NCBI RefSeq assembly: GCF_016859285.1
Contig: NC_053419.1
Coordinates: 12,614,501 to 12,678,500 of the forward strand
Direction of reading: 5' to 3'
Source of the DNA: Xiphias gladius
Lineage: Eukaryota; Chordata; Actinopteri; Istiophoriformes; Xiphiidae
Length of the DNA: 64,000 nucleotides
How positions within the stretch are numbered: position 1 is the first letter of the stretch; each line of letters opens with the position of its first letter. Under the pieces are notes generated by a model. It did no database searches, had not been told where the DNA came from, and was given only the letters and a program-made list of their open reading frames with translations. Shown here piece by piece: positions 26,501 through 39,200 of this stretch. The position numbers and the translations under genes are program-made.

Positions 26501-29500
26501 CAAATCCACATGTAATAAAAACTATATTACATCTAATTAGTATTTTTTGGATTTACAGGCATGGGTATCTTGGACAGGTCTTTGCCAATACAGTTCTTCA
26601 TGATGCTCCACAGATTGAGGGAGTAATTTGGTTTGTCAGGAATACGGCTGCGTCTCGTTCTTCGTACCTGCATGTGGTTTGTGCCTGAGGTTTCCTGAAA
26701 AAAGAAACAAAACACAAAGTTTCAGTTGTAAAAATGTAAAAAATAACGCACACAAAGAAAAGGATGGATAAGTGATTGTTAAGTGATATTTTTGTGTGTA
26801 TAAGACAACTTTAGTACAAAGTTACATTTATTTTATAAATATCAGTATACTGGCGACCTACATTCTCATTGTGAGACCAGTCATTGGGCACTCCTCCACT
26901 CATCATACTCTGATTACTCCCTGAGCGCCTGAGAGAAAGCAACATACTTTAAATACAATTCAAAGTAATAGCTCTGCTGATTGATCTAGAACACAGCTCT
27001 GAGGTTAGTATGTATAGTGATGTCTCACTTGTGCTGTATGTCACCACTAGTAGTCACAGTTATGAATGCAGGGGAGTCCTCCATGGCATCGAAGAACTCT
27101 GCCTCATCATTCTCATCACTCGCATCCCCCTCCTGAGACCGCTCCACACCTACAGCAATATAAACACAGGACAAGGGGACAGGTTAGCTGAGTGTCTACC
27201 ATCTATAAATATACAGTATGTACTGTACAATATACACAATGTAGAGCTCCCATACAAGGGTAGGCCAAATAACAGAGACACCTTACCATAATACATATCT
27301 CTGTAATGTTTGCTCTTAATGGTGCCATGAAAACAAATTTATAAAAATAGGGGATATCACTGGCAACTTAATGTACAGATCAACTGTGCAGTACTTGCTG
27401 CCTTGTTTGCAAGTGCATGAATTGCAAACATTTTAAAATTATGTAATTATAATTATGAGAATATATGCCAAAAAAAAAAGTTCTTACAAAGGAAAAGTGG
27501 TCACAAAAAGACCCTCACCAACACTGATTCAGAGACATATAACAAGACATTTGCTCCACACACTACAAACTATGGCCTCAAAATTTGTTTTGTCAGTAGT
27601 GTGTTAAATTAACAGACGTGACAATCTGAACAAAAAACAAACATTAAACTAGGCAGGTAGTTTGGGAGGAATATATTGTTGTGTTTCTTTAACTTTGTCT
27701 CCCCATGTAGATAAATGCACTAAAAACTGAGATAAAAACTGAGATATGACAAGATAAGACTAAATGAGCTGCATTTCTGACAGAAATTCATCACTACTAC
27801 TGGCCAGAAGAGGACCACTTCCTTATTCTGTGAGTTTATGCTCTGCCTTTAACAGTACATTGAAGAGGATGTCTTGGGCGTGCAGGAGACTGTGTTTGCT
27901 GTGTCTCACCTGTATAGGAGGTGGGATTCTCTCTCCAGGCTCTCTCTAAGCTGTTGTGCTGTTTGGCTAACTGTTCGATGGTCTCCTCCAGATGGTGTCG
28001 CTGTTCTCTCTCATACTGCAGAGCCTTTTGCCACCTCCGGCTGTGAGATTCCGCTACGTCCAGAAAGTCACGACAAGCCTTAAGTGTGAACACAACACGT
28101 ATCAATAGATGCGGGCAGAGCCCTCATGCTGCATTCCCTCATTAAAATAGACATTTGCAACTGATCAGTCTCCCATTTAGAGTGGTTATATAGTGGCTGA
28201 GTCTTGCACTGTGTAGACTCACATTGATCATAGCATTGGAGGTGATGCGGAAGAGGGTGGCTCGCTCATTAACAGCTTTCACTCTGTCAGTGCTGTCAGT
28301 GGATCCACGCAGTTCCTCAAGTTCGCTGAGGGAACGCTGGAGAGCGGCGCCGTGCTTTCCTATAAGGTCATTACAGGTGCTCAGGTCATCTAGCTTGCTG
28401 GCCAGACTCTTGAGCACCCCTTGGGTTAGGGCGCGGTCCTCCTGAGGTACAGGGCCCTCATCTCCTGAGTCATCTTAACACAGACAACAAAAGAAAGGGA
28501 GCACACAAATGACAGAGTTTACCAAAGATGTTAGAGTATCAATAGAGGTTATTATGATGTCTAAATAATTTGGATGTTTATGGTGGTGAAATAATATACT
28601 GTAGTAAGCAGTACATAGGAAGTTAATGTCTCATCAGACAGATTGACAAAGATATTTTAAATACTTTAAATTTAAATTGAGATGAGTGTTAGTAGGGAAT
28701 GGATGGAGGATGATAATAACACTTCACACCCTGGTCCCCCACACCCCTTCCTCTACAAGACTGGAAAGCTGTGAATGAACACTGTTGCCCTGGAAACGTA
28801 GTCCTGTGCAATCAGGAGGCTACGCTATTTTTAGAAGAAGAGGGAGAAAAAAAGATGACGCACTACCCTTTTCCTTCTCTCTTTCTCTCTCTCTACTCCT
28901 TGTTGGCCTGAGCTGAGCCATTGGTCTCAGGGATTTTAGAAGGAGAGTAGGGAGGCTGACTTATAACCAGATGCCATAACATGATAATTATTACATGACC
29001 TAGAGATCTTGAACCCTAAAGTTGTCAATATTTCCTTTAAATTTTCCACTATTAGTTTCAAATTTAGACACTATTAGACAAAGTTAAACGAAACATTTTT
29101 CTGTATCTACTTGTTCCACTGCAAGATTAAAGCTAAATCACTATAAGTGAAATTTTAAAAATCTAAAATGCCTTTTTTTTCTATGACATTATAGGGAAAC
29201 TACAGCTATTTTATGCATACATTCATAAACATTTTCTTGTAACTCAACCATACAGCTTTGAAACTAAACCTCGGGATCTTGAATAGACTTTTAAATAAAT
29301 TCTGAGGTTAGTGCTTGTCTGCACAATATTTGTTTGTACAAATAGACCTGCCAAAGAGTCTGTGGTCTGGAGAGGGTAATAGAGCAAACTGTGTTTGATT
29401 AAAGCCTCTCATGAAAAAAAAGACATCCATTTATGAAGAACCTAGTTTTTAAATCCCAAAAAGCCTTATTTACATTAGGATACATTTAGATAATGTCTGG

Positions 29501-32500
29501 TTTCATATTCTAGACGGTTATAAATAATACACAACACAACAATAATAATAAACACAAATAATTCAAATTTAAAGTGCAAATAACTGCCTCCATCATATGT
29601 AATGGAAATTTTCTAGGTCAAAATATTTCTTCTCTGCTAAAAGAAACAGATTGTGTTTGTACTCTGAAAACTCCTGAGCATGTTGACTGAATCTAGGCCA
29701 GTGTCTCTCTTGCCCAGTGAGTATTAAAGCAGGGAGACAAACTACTACACCTTACTGGAGGGGAAAAGAAATAAAAACAATCAGGGCAAACCGGATTAAC
29801 AAAGTCTCAGGAGGAGAAGATAAAAAATGCGAGGGTGAAAAATCCTTCTGGCATCTGTAATGGTTTCATGACCCATATACAGTAGAGAGAAAAAGGATCT
29901 TACTTGACTTAGTGCTAATGGTGCCAATGATGTTGAGACACTAGATCATGAATTTGAGGTGTGGGTCCATTTGCCACCCAACATGTTTTATGGACGTGCA
30001 CTTCTCCCTTCACCCATAATACAAATCCATGGAATAATAATGTACATGTAGCTGAAAGACACACTGGCCTAGTCTGAATTATTTTTCACAGAGGACACCA
30101 GAACGTCTGAGACAAATTGGTGACTCATCGTTGAATCATGAAAACACACCCACAGGTGATAGAGGGAGCACCAATATGGACACAGTGTGGGAAGAGAGAA
30201 CTGGAGTTGAAAATCAGGGGATGCACTGTAAGCTTCTGCAATACAAATGAAGCAATCAAAATTTGACATTGATATGCTGAAAGCCTGCTGTGGAGCAACC
30301 TGAGCCACACTCTTTCCTCCTTGTAAACATTTAATTAGATTCACTCTCACACTCACATATGCTGAACGTGCGACTCCATATCTAATGCTTGTTGGAGAGG
30401 TCTGAATTTTGTCACAACGTACCTTTTACGTATCATTAATCTAAAAAATGAAAAGCATGTAGTGGTTACATGATACCTATTACAAGATAGGTGCCTGATT
30501 ACTTATGCAACATCCGCTTAGTTACCTTCGTTCTAGTCCACTTTTAGCCAATTACTTTACCCTTCTATTATTGCCACTAAACTCATAACCAAGGGCTCAT
30601 GCAATAATATTCTGTAATCACAGCACACACACACTTCACCAAAACACAAGGATTTGCACATGCATAAAAACACATTAGCTATTCTGTTCTAAAACTGTGA
30701 AATAGACAGTGTCGACAATATTTGTTCAAGAATAAGACATTAGATTAGTAGGATATTAACCCACACAGCCTTCGTAAGATTAAAATCTATAATGAAAATT
30801 AGTAATTGCAAAAAAATATATAGCCAAAACATGCAGTGACAGCAATGTAAACAAAATTTCTGAACTGTGGGTATACTCAGAAAGAGAGTAAGGCTGTGTA
30901 AAATCTTCTAAATGGGCTCGGCTCTTTAAATCCTGTTTAGTATTTTGGCTGTTGTCATTACCTTACACATCGGTCATGGTCTCCATACGTTAATATGGCC
31001 AGAACAACAGAAAACACTAATTTGCATCTTGCAGGTGCAAATCGTCATTAAAGGGTGCTTACACGCACACACCTCTTCGAAATGATTCCTCTAGCAGCTG
31101 TATTTAATAATCCTGAGAAAAAGTAGAATTTAAATCAGTTGCAAACAAATAAGACAAATACAGAACACTTGACTGAGACTGACTGTTAAATATTGTTGTT
31201 CGGCAGTCACTTCATGGTGCCATTTTGTTAACTTTTAAGCAAATTTTGTCTTGTGAGAAATCTGATCAGCATATTTACACGGACATTTTCCCAGAAAAGT
31301 ATTAGTTTATTGCCAAACTTAGTGAATTCCACAGACATACAGACACTGCACTCAATTACAAACCCACACATGCATGCTTGCACACCGACGGCTTTTATTA
31401 TATATCTTATTTTGTTGTTAGTAAAATAACAATAAACATGTTACTTACAAGGTGACACTCATTGAATAGGCTGCTCTCATGTCTCCCTATTGTCCACAGA
31501 GTGTATGGTGAAAAATATTTTCAATGAAAACCCTCACAACCTCCTGTTCTCTCTTTTTTTACCCCTCCTGCAACCAGAACAGGAGGAGGAGTCTAAAGGA
31601 AGGTCATTTCATTCAGCTCTCACTGTCGTCATACCGAAGGAGACAGGGAGGGATAAAGGAGATAGAGCTGGAGGGAGGAGGTAACTGCATGTGTGTTTGT
31701 GCACATTTGTGCAAAAGAGAGGGAGAGAAAGACAGAGAGAGGAAAAACCCCACTGCCCATCTTTGCTCTCGATTCTTTAATTTAAACGTCAAGGCTAGAC
31801 AGCAGCAAACAGAAAATGTCTCCCAGACTCAAAGAATAAAAAATATATTAAATTAAATTAAATAAAATTATATGATATGCTCCATTGGTGCCCCACATGC
31901 CCTAACTGACAGTTTCCATCAAAACATCTTACACAACACTACCCTCTTGTGGCATGTGGTTTACATAACACTAAAGGCGACAGAAATAAAAAATGCATTT
32001 AGGTAAATGGGTCTTGGTTGCAGGAGCCTGCATTAAGGTTGCAGCTAAAATAGTTAAATGTTTTTTTCAGGTGAACCATGTCGTTCCTTTTCAGTAGATA
32101 TTCTGGGACATTATTTCTCAAAAGGAACAACAAATTCAAATCTAATGCTCCTAAAGAATTACACTTACTAGTTTTTGTTTATAAAGGCTGCCCATTTCCA
32201 GACTTTGCATTACCTCTTTGCACAAGGGCTAAAAATTTGCCAAAATAATATGCATAAACACAAACATATCGTACTGTCTGAAACATACGGAACACACCGA
32301 GTATAAACTGTCCATCTTACCCGAGTGTTGCATCAGGAGAGTGGCATTGGCCTTGGCCTGTTGCAGGGCCGACACCCAGCGCTGACACTCTCCCTCAGAG
32401 GTGGCCTTCAGGTGGTAGCTTCGGCCGCCGCTGGTTAACACCAAGTGGCAGGTGTCACCCACCTCAATGTGTGCTGTTGCCATGGGAATGGTGCCCCGGC

Positions 32501-33580
32501 AAGTGTGTGCCATCTCTGCCTGAGTCCTGAGGGAAACCAGCATAAACTGAGTTGTTAATATGAGTGTGTGAGAGCAGAACAAAGGGATGAGCACTCCAGC
32601 CTCTCTGCTCAGTTCCATGTTTATGTGGAGAAGAAAGAAGAAATGGGGCAGCTCTGTTAATAGGTTACTGTTAAAACAGCATCCCAATAAGTCTGTCAAA
32701 CAATTAAGCCTCAGTGATGAAATGTAGAATGCAATTTGTAGTCTACATTTCTCTTGAGGCTTCTGACAGTACGCACGCAGCTCAACACTTTGACCTTTTT
32801 TCTGACATGACCACAGCCTCTTTCATAAAGATTTCACATACCATTGTCCTGCATGCTTTTTACAGGGTAGTTTAGTATCCCACCGTGGAGAAGATACACT
32901 TTTTAGAGGTAAGGAACTGGCTCTTCTTTCATTGTTCTGTACAGAGTTGTGTTATTTCTTTGTCGTTTGAGTTCAACACATAGCTAGCTATAACTCAGAT
33001 TCAACTAGTTAGCCATCCCACATTTACTAAACCGAACATATAGCTTATTAAATTCCTGTATGAAATCATCGCGAAATATGTTAAAATACTGTAGGACACA
33101 GGATGTAGCTGTACAGTAATATAATAATTATTAGTATATAATTATAATTCGTCATTTTTCCTCTTGTCCCTATGACTAAGATGATTTTTGTTGCTAAACT
33201 GGCGTCATTCAGGGCACTCCCTCTTCGGCCGGATGACAGATCAGAAAAAAAGTTTAATCTAACATTTAAAAAACCTTTTTTTTTTTTTTCAACAGACCAC
33301 CTCTGCCAACACGCATTTAACAAATGTAATCAAAATATAACATATGTTTAGCGAATAAGAACCCGCAACCGAGGTCAGATCGAGCACCAGCGGTCGCTGT
33401 AACCGTTAGATACCGTTACCTGTAGTAGGACAGGAGGCCGTTGCTGAGAACGAACCACCGCCGCTGGTAGCCCTTCAGGTAGTTGGTCCATTTAAAGAGC
33501 CAGCCTTTGCACGCATCCAAACACGGCAGGTGGAGCCCCGGCAGAGTCGGGGAGGGTAAACTCTTCACCAGCTCGTTCAT
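23518..33580 (-). CDS. osbp2: Oxysterol-binding protein 2 (ORP4)
   Basis: Fourteen coding exons: 33580-33420, 32526-32321, 28473-28223, 28078-27910, 27149-27029, 26928-26862, 26694-26557, 26425-26180, 26005-25885, 25672-25569, 25228-25133, 24718-24534, 24377-24157, 23660-23518. They total 2229 bp, giving 742 aa with all phases consistent. It binds sterols and PI4P at ER membrane contacts. The PH domain covers residues about 17-110 ([20 protein letters not shown]). Coiled-coil segments follow (about 125-260), then a FFAT motif EFFDAMED near residue 280 for VAP binding. The sterol-binding domain begins about 335, with EQVSHHPP at 452-459 split by an intron. The stretch [19 protein letters not shown] matches human OSBP2 better than OSBP. 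The N-terminus starts directly at the PH domain, as in shorter ORP4 isoforms. An upstream alternative first exon is possible. Confidence 0.95.
28474..32320. other. Large osbp2 intron
   Basis: This 3.8 kb intron lies between the PH-domain exon and the first coiled-coil exon. It is AT-rich with no long microsatellite and no recognised mobile element. I saw no conserved coding block in it on either strand. Confidence 0.6.
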
Positions 33581-33780
33581 TTGCTCCTCTCGGCCGTTAA
33601 CGGTGCGCCAGCGGGATGGACGGGAAAAGCCGGTGTGGTGTGAGTGGAGTTGCCGGCTGTCAACAGCTGCACGGTTAGCTAGCTTCGCGAGCGGGCCAGC
33701 GGCACTGCACCGTATCCTCCGCCAAAAGCTCCTGTTAGCTTGCAGCCGTTTGCCGAGGCGATGCCAGTGTCCCTCTTTAC
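33420..33780 (-). promoter_or_regulatory. GC-rich promoter region of osbp2
   Basis: The first coding exon and about 200 bp upstream of ATG 33580 are CpG-rich, with several gctagc and cggcc blocks, between AT-rich flanks. The frame is open for at least ten codons upstream of the ATG, so a slightly longer N-terminus is possible. No TATA box was noted. Confidence 0.4.
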
Positions 33781-34012
33781 CCCGAGATAGTTTTTAATAT
33801 AGATAGATAGATATATATCACGCTTGTGTTCCTGCTAGGACGAGACAAGAAACCACATTTAGTACATGAAACTATTCAGCGGTGGAGCCTGGAGCCTCTC
33901 TGTTGACTGCGTGTAATAATAAAGCCTGTGGATGTGAGAGAGGGGAGATCATGATGACGTCCTTATCACAGCATTGTAGCATATGGGTGCAGGTCTGTGT
34001 GTTTGCACGTCT

Positions 34013-34080
34013 GTGTGTGTGTGTGTGTGTGTGTGTGAGTGTGTGCGTGCGTGCGTGAGTGAGTGTGTGTCCGTCCGTGC
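34013..34080. repeat. GT-rich microsatellite with diverged units
   Basis: A pure TG run at about 34013-34037 grades into tgcg and gtga variants, which is typical of an ageing dinucleotide tract. Confidence 0.85.
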
Positions 34081-34189
34081 GTGTGTCACATGGCATTTAC
34101 TGCGATTTTCTGCATCATTGCAAGAGTCTGTTGGAGGAGGAATACTGCCTCTAAAAAAAATGATTGCATTCATTTCAATAACAGAGCCA

Positions 34190-34375
34190 AGACCAGTTGT
34201 GGAATGTAACCAAGTATATTTACTCAAGTACTGGGCCATGGTACAAATTTGGGGTAGGCCTACTTGTACTTTAATGTTTTCTTTTAATACAACTTTTTGC
34301 TTCCACTCCACTAACTTTTAGGAGAAAAATAGTGCACAATTTACTCCAATCCTTTTTTTGACAGATATAGTTAAT
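34190..34375 (+). repeat. Stereotyped teleost interspersed repeat, plus copy
   Basis: It reads gttgtggaatgtaaccaagt, then atttactcaagtactgg, ttgtactttaatg and cttccactccactaac. These are the ordered blocks of a very common percomorph repeat. A reverse-oriented copy lies at 55180-55445. I do not know the formal family name. Confidence 0.7.
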
Positions 34376-36299
34376 TAACTAAGATTTTGGATAAGAAAAA
34401 ATATACCTTATGATGCTTTGATATAGTATACACTGGCAGTTTATTAGGTATACCTAGCTAAAGCTAATGCAGCCTAATACAACAATAAATCCTACCTTCA
34501 TAAGATTATAATGTTCAGTTTGTTTTTAAATTGTTTTAGAGAGGTGTTGATTTAACTATGTGATCTTTTTGGAGGCTGTAGTTTGTGCTCATGTTGAACT
34601 GTATTGCATTAAATGGAGGGGTGTTTCTGTTATTTAAGCCTACCCTCGTTGATACAACTCCACCAATTCAAGCTGTTATCAAAGAGGCACCCAAACAAGA
34701 ATATAAACACCCATCTGAGTGCTAATCAGTGCTACCACAACCCGACCGTCCTCTCCACCCAAATAAAAACTTCTCATATTTAACAAATGATGGAATGAGT
34801 ATAGATAACTGTAGGTGACTTCTTGTTGCCAAAGGAAAATCATTACAGATGATGCGCTTAAGTGGATATAAAACTGTGATGACGCCCCCTCTTACATTTA
34901 CTTAATTTCTCCAGAGGACTTAAACTTCACACAATAAAGGGGGCTTTTCTAACAGTTTTATGCTCACATCTTTGATAAGTATGTAACTTTACGAGAGTTT
35001 AAGACCTTCTGAAACCTTGAATGAAAAGAAATTGCTGACAAATGATTGACAATCTTGTTACTTCAATTTTTGACTCATTTCTCTGAAAAGTAGAAACGCG
35101 AAATTGTCACTAGCAGATTTTCTCACAAAATAAGAGAAGCAGGTGTAGTATAATGTCTTGTCAAAATGGACACTGTTGTAAGTGTAACAATTCAGGATAA
35201 ACACCAGGCAAGATAACAGCTCTGTGCATGCAAACTTTGCAAAGTTGCTTATTCAGAGGCAGCCAGTAAGAGTGATGGATTGTTGATTAGTGAGGTAATT
35301 TTTGTTGTCAATTAATAACTTACCACTAAAATAATCTTGAATGAATGAAAGAGCTAATAAAATGGCATTGAACATGAATGCTTTATTTGCTTGCATTTCT
35401 CAAAACCTTTATTCAACACATCAAAATGGTAAAATATTAGACTCTTGTACAGACAATAATTTAAATAAATACCGTGATTAATTATCATTAACAAATGCAA
35501 TAAGCAATATCATCAATGAAAGACCTAAGGCCTCTTGACTTTTTCTGGAGTATTTGATCTTTTTCTATCGGTTACAGGGGAGGTTACATTTAAATAAATG
35601 CATTAATAAGTAAAGAAGCAAACAGCTAACAGTTGATTATTTTCATTTGGCATCATCACAGTAATTAGTGAAAACTTTAAATTGTACAATCATTTCTGCA
35701 AAGTGCTTTGTGACAATATGCCTCACAAAAAGGGTTGTAATGTTTTTTAGATTTTGATGCCCACAGCTTTTCTTTCAACAGATGGAGGAGGAGTTTTAAA
35801 ACACCCAAAGGCATCCCCATATCATCATCAGAAATAAATCTCTATGGCACTACATCAGGATGCTTGATATGGTCTTCAGTAGATTGCTGTTGTTACATAC
35901 TTAAATTTTACATTGCACCGTATAACCGTTCATTTTAAATACCATTTTCCAGATAATACAAAACCAGTTTACACAGCACAATGCAAATTAAACATTTAAA
36001 TTCTCCTAAATGATTTGACAAGTAGAGTTGAGCAACATCTCACCTACAAAATTAAATGACAGAACAAAAGTTTTGAACCTCTGTATATTCAGAGGTTTGC
36101 TGGGTACAGTAGTAAGGCAGTCAGCACAGCCGATAGCATTTTAAAAATTGTCATGGTGAAAAACGTTGCTACAAGAGTGAGTTTCAATCCACTGTCTTGA
36201 AGGTTTGTTATCACAGTGTGAATTGTTCCAGCTTCCTGCATCCTTCCCATCTATAAAGTCTGCTTTCAGCTCATATCCAGCACTTCAGAGTCCTTATTT

Positions 36300-39200
36300 T
36301 TAAAGCAAGCCGTCTTGCTCAAAAACAGACGGCAGAAGAGAGAAGTCAAAGGGCAGAAACTTGACACCGGTCCCGTGGTAGAATTTGTTCTGAAACTCCA
36401 CCCTGAAATGAAGTGTAGGAGCAAGCAAGAGCACTTTAATGAAGGCAGAGTAAATGATGAGGAGGGTGAACGCAAATAGGAAACTGAATAAAGCAGAGTG
36501 GGTGACACTGAAAGAAAAATCAAATATCACGACCTTCTTAACTCAATATGGAAATCTTAATACTGTAATGTTACAATGAAGTATCATTGATGTTCACATT
36601 AAATACTTTATTTACAGTATATTTTTTTCTATTTAATTCCTTTTAAAAATATCTAAAATTGTGTCATTTAACTTTAATGCTGCCTCACAGATTAGGAAAA
36701 GACATCAGTTTAGATGCGTCACAGTATAATAGCTACACTCAAAGACAATATCTAGTCTCGAATTGCAGTATTTAGTATAGTATATTTAATATATTGCTGA
36801 GCTGAAAAATGATTGTGAACATCCAGATCAGTTGGTACCACTGAGACTCACCAGTGGAGGCGGAGAGCATGGAGGAATGCTGATAAGCCTTCCATGACTA
36901 GCAGGATGGACACGGTGAGCACGGCAAATAGGCCGAACACAGGGACCAAGAACAACACCCCCACTCTTGTGGTGATCCTCAGACCCAGGCGCATCACCAT
37001 GGCCCACAACACCTCTGACAACTCTGAAACCAATAAAAAAGAAGCACATAAGGGCAAACATAGTATACAAAGACACACACAGGAGTGAATTCGTGTTAAA
37101 GGTAAAGAATTGCAAAGTAGAAGTCAGTAGAAAAAAAGAGGCACAGAGAGACGGTGGTGCACTCATTTTGGTGACTGCACTTACGGGCATGAGCTAAGCT
37201 GAGTGCCCACAGACGCAGGTAAGAAGCGGTGTTGGAAATGCAGCCCAAGCAGTACTCTATGGTGTGAATGGCCTGGTGCAGGAGCACATCTGAAAAGTCA
37301 AACTGTAAAACAATTTTAAATAATACATAAGAAACCCCACTTAATTAATACTGATTGGTGATTAGAATTTGAATTAGATTCACAACTGCTTATTTTCTGT
37401 TTCTTTTCTGTTGCCTCCTACCATCGTTGTTGCTCTGTCTTTCTCTTCTATGGCCACTAACCTCCTCTTGATAACCACAGCACATCTTACCATTAGCTGC
37501 GCAAATACCACTCATGCTGCACACACACTTCACAAAGTCACATACATAATTCAGATGACAATTTCAGGCAAATGGCAGAATCCCACTAGATCACATTCAA
37601 ATGCTGTGTATGATGTGTAGTCATTGAAGGTTGCATATTGCAGTCTGAAATGCAACATTTAACATATAAGGACAGGATAACGGTGGCTCTCTGACCTCTT
37701 TTGGAAGAGCTTCTCTGCTGGTCATTTCGTCAAGTCCCTCCTCTTCATCATCTTCATAGGGTGGTGCTATAGAATTATCATCCTCACTTACACGCCTCAC
37801 CCTCTCATAACCCTGAGGTGTGACAATAGTGGTTCATAAGTACTGACAAATGAACCAAAAACTGCCGAGGTAGAAAACAGACTTATGATACTGCAATATT
37901 TTCGACTTGACTTACTCTGCGTCTGCGCAGGCCTTTACCTCCACGATACAGCCAATACAAGTAAAGAGGTTTTCCTAACAGCAGCACAGGGACTGACAGC
38001 ATGGCTATCACAATTAAGAAAATTTGCAGCCCAGTCTGTGGAATTAAGATAACAAGCACAAACACATAAATTAACAGGGATCAAAATGCCCCCCAAAGCT
38101 CATAAACATATTATTTCAGATGATATTGTCAACACATACCTGTCCTGGGTAGAGAGGAGTGATATCTTTCCCCTGCATGACGAACATGTTGATGAAATGG
38201 ATGAGGATGCTGGGAGCCTGGCTGGAGTCTCGTGCACCAAATGCCAACCACTTGTAGAAAATCATGAAGGCCAGGTAGCCAAAGAGACAGAGGAGGAAGA
38301 GCAGCTCAGGAAGAAATAGCAGATATACATTAAATTTCTGTCGGAAGTGCCTGAAGGGAGAGAACAAAGTATGGGAATAAAGAAAGTGATAAGATCGTGA
38401 TTATATTGACTGGACCCCGCAAAATACCAAAACAATGTGGACACATAGCAAGTAATAATGCATGAATTTTAGTGTTATATATGATATTGGCACAGACAGG
38501 TGGGTGCAAGACATACTGCATCAATGCCAGTATTGCACTGTATGGCATTAGCGCATTATTGTAATTATACAACGTTCATTATTGACTTTAAGATTAGCTG
38601 CTGAGACAGCTATGATAAAAAGCTGTTATTGCTCTATTTTTTAAGTCCGTTAATTTCCTTTTAATTTCCTAATAATTATCTCGGAAAGAACTTTGTAGTT
38701 TGGTACTTATTATTACAGGTAAACTGAGAAAGTGTTCTGAGATAGTCCACACAGTTATGTAACCATTCATTGATTTCTAGAGATTTCTTCAAAGAATTCC
38801 TAAAATATTAATGAGTGACCAAGATCACTTAAAACCCAAGAAAATATTTATTTATTTGTTGGAAGCTGTACTCTCCATTTTGGCTGAACTGTATGTTTGC
38901 CTGTAATTTCTAGCTACAAAAAGGACACATGGTTAATTTGGTAAAATAATTTTATGCTACCAATTAACGTTTGTGTACCAATTGAACAATTGAAGATACA
39001 GAAATTCCACATAACACCTTGAGATATTACTCCATGTGGCGGTTGCTAACTTCCTTGCAAGCCATATTTGGCCGCTGCTTAAAGGATAAGGTTGGTAATA
39101 TTTTATATTTTTGGTAGTGTCAACAAGGCCCATTAAAAGACCACAACCAACAATGTGCTAGTCTGTCATGTCTGTGGATCTCAACCTCAGGCTCACGGAT

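Larger units (their letters stand above)
33581..36299. other. Intergenic region between osbp2 and atp6v0a2
   Basis: It contains a GT-rich microsatellite (about 34013-34080), one copy of a stereotyped teleost repeat (34190-34375), and AT-rich DNA. The atp6v0a2 3' UTR probably occupies about 35.4-36.3 kb, because minus-strand AATAAA signals lie near 35389 and 35408. Confidence 0.55.
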
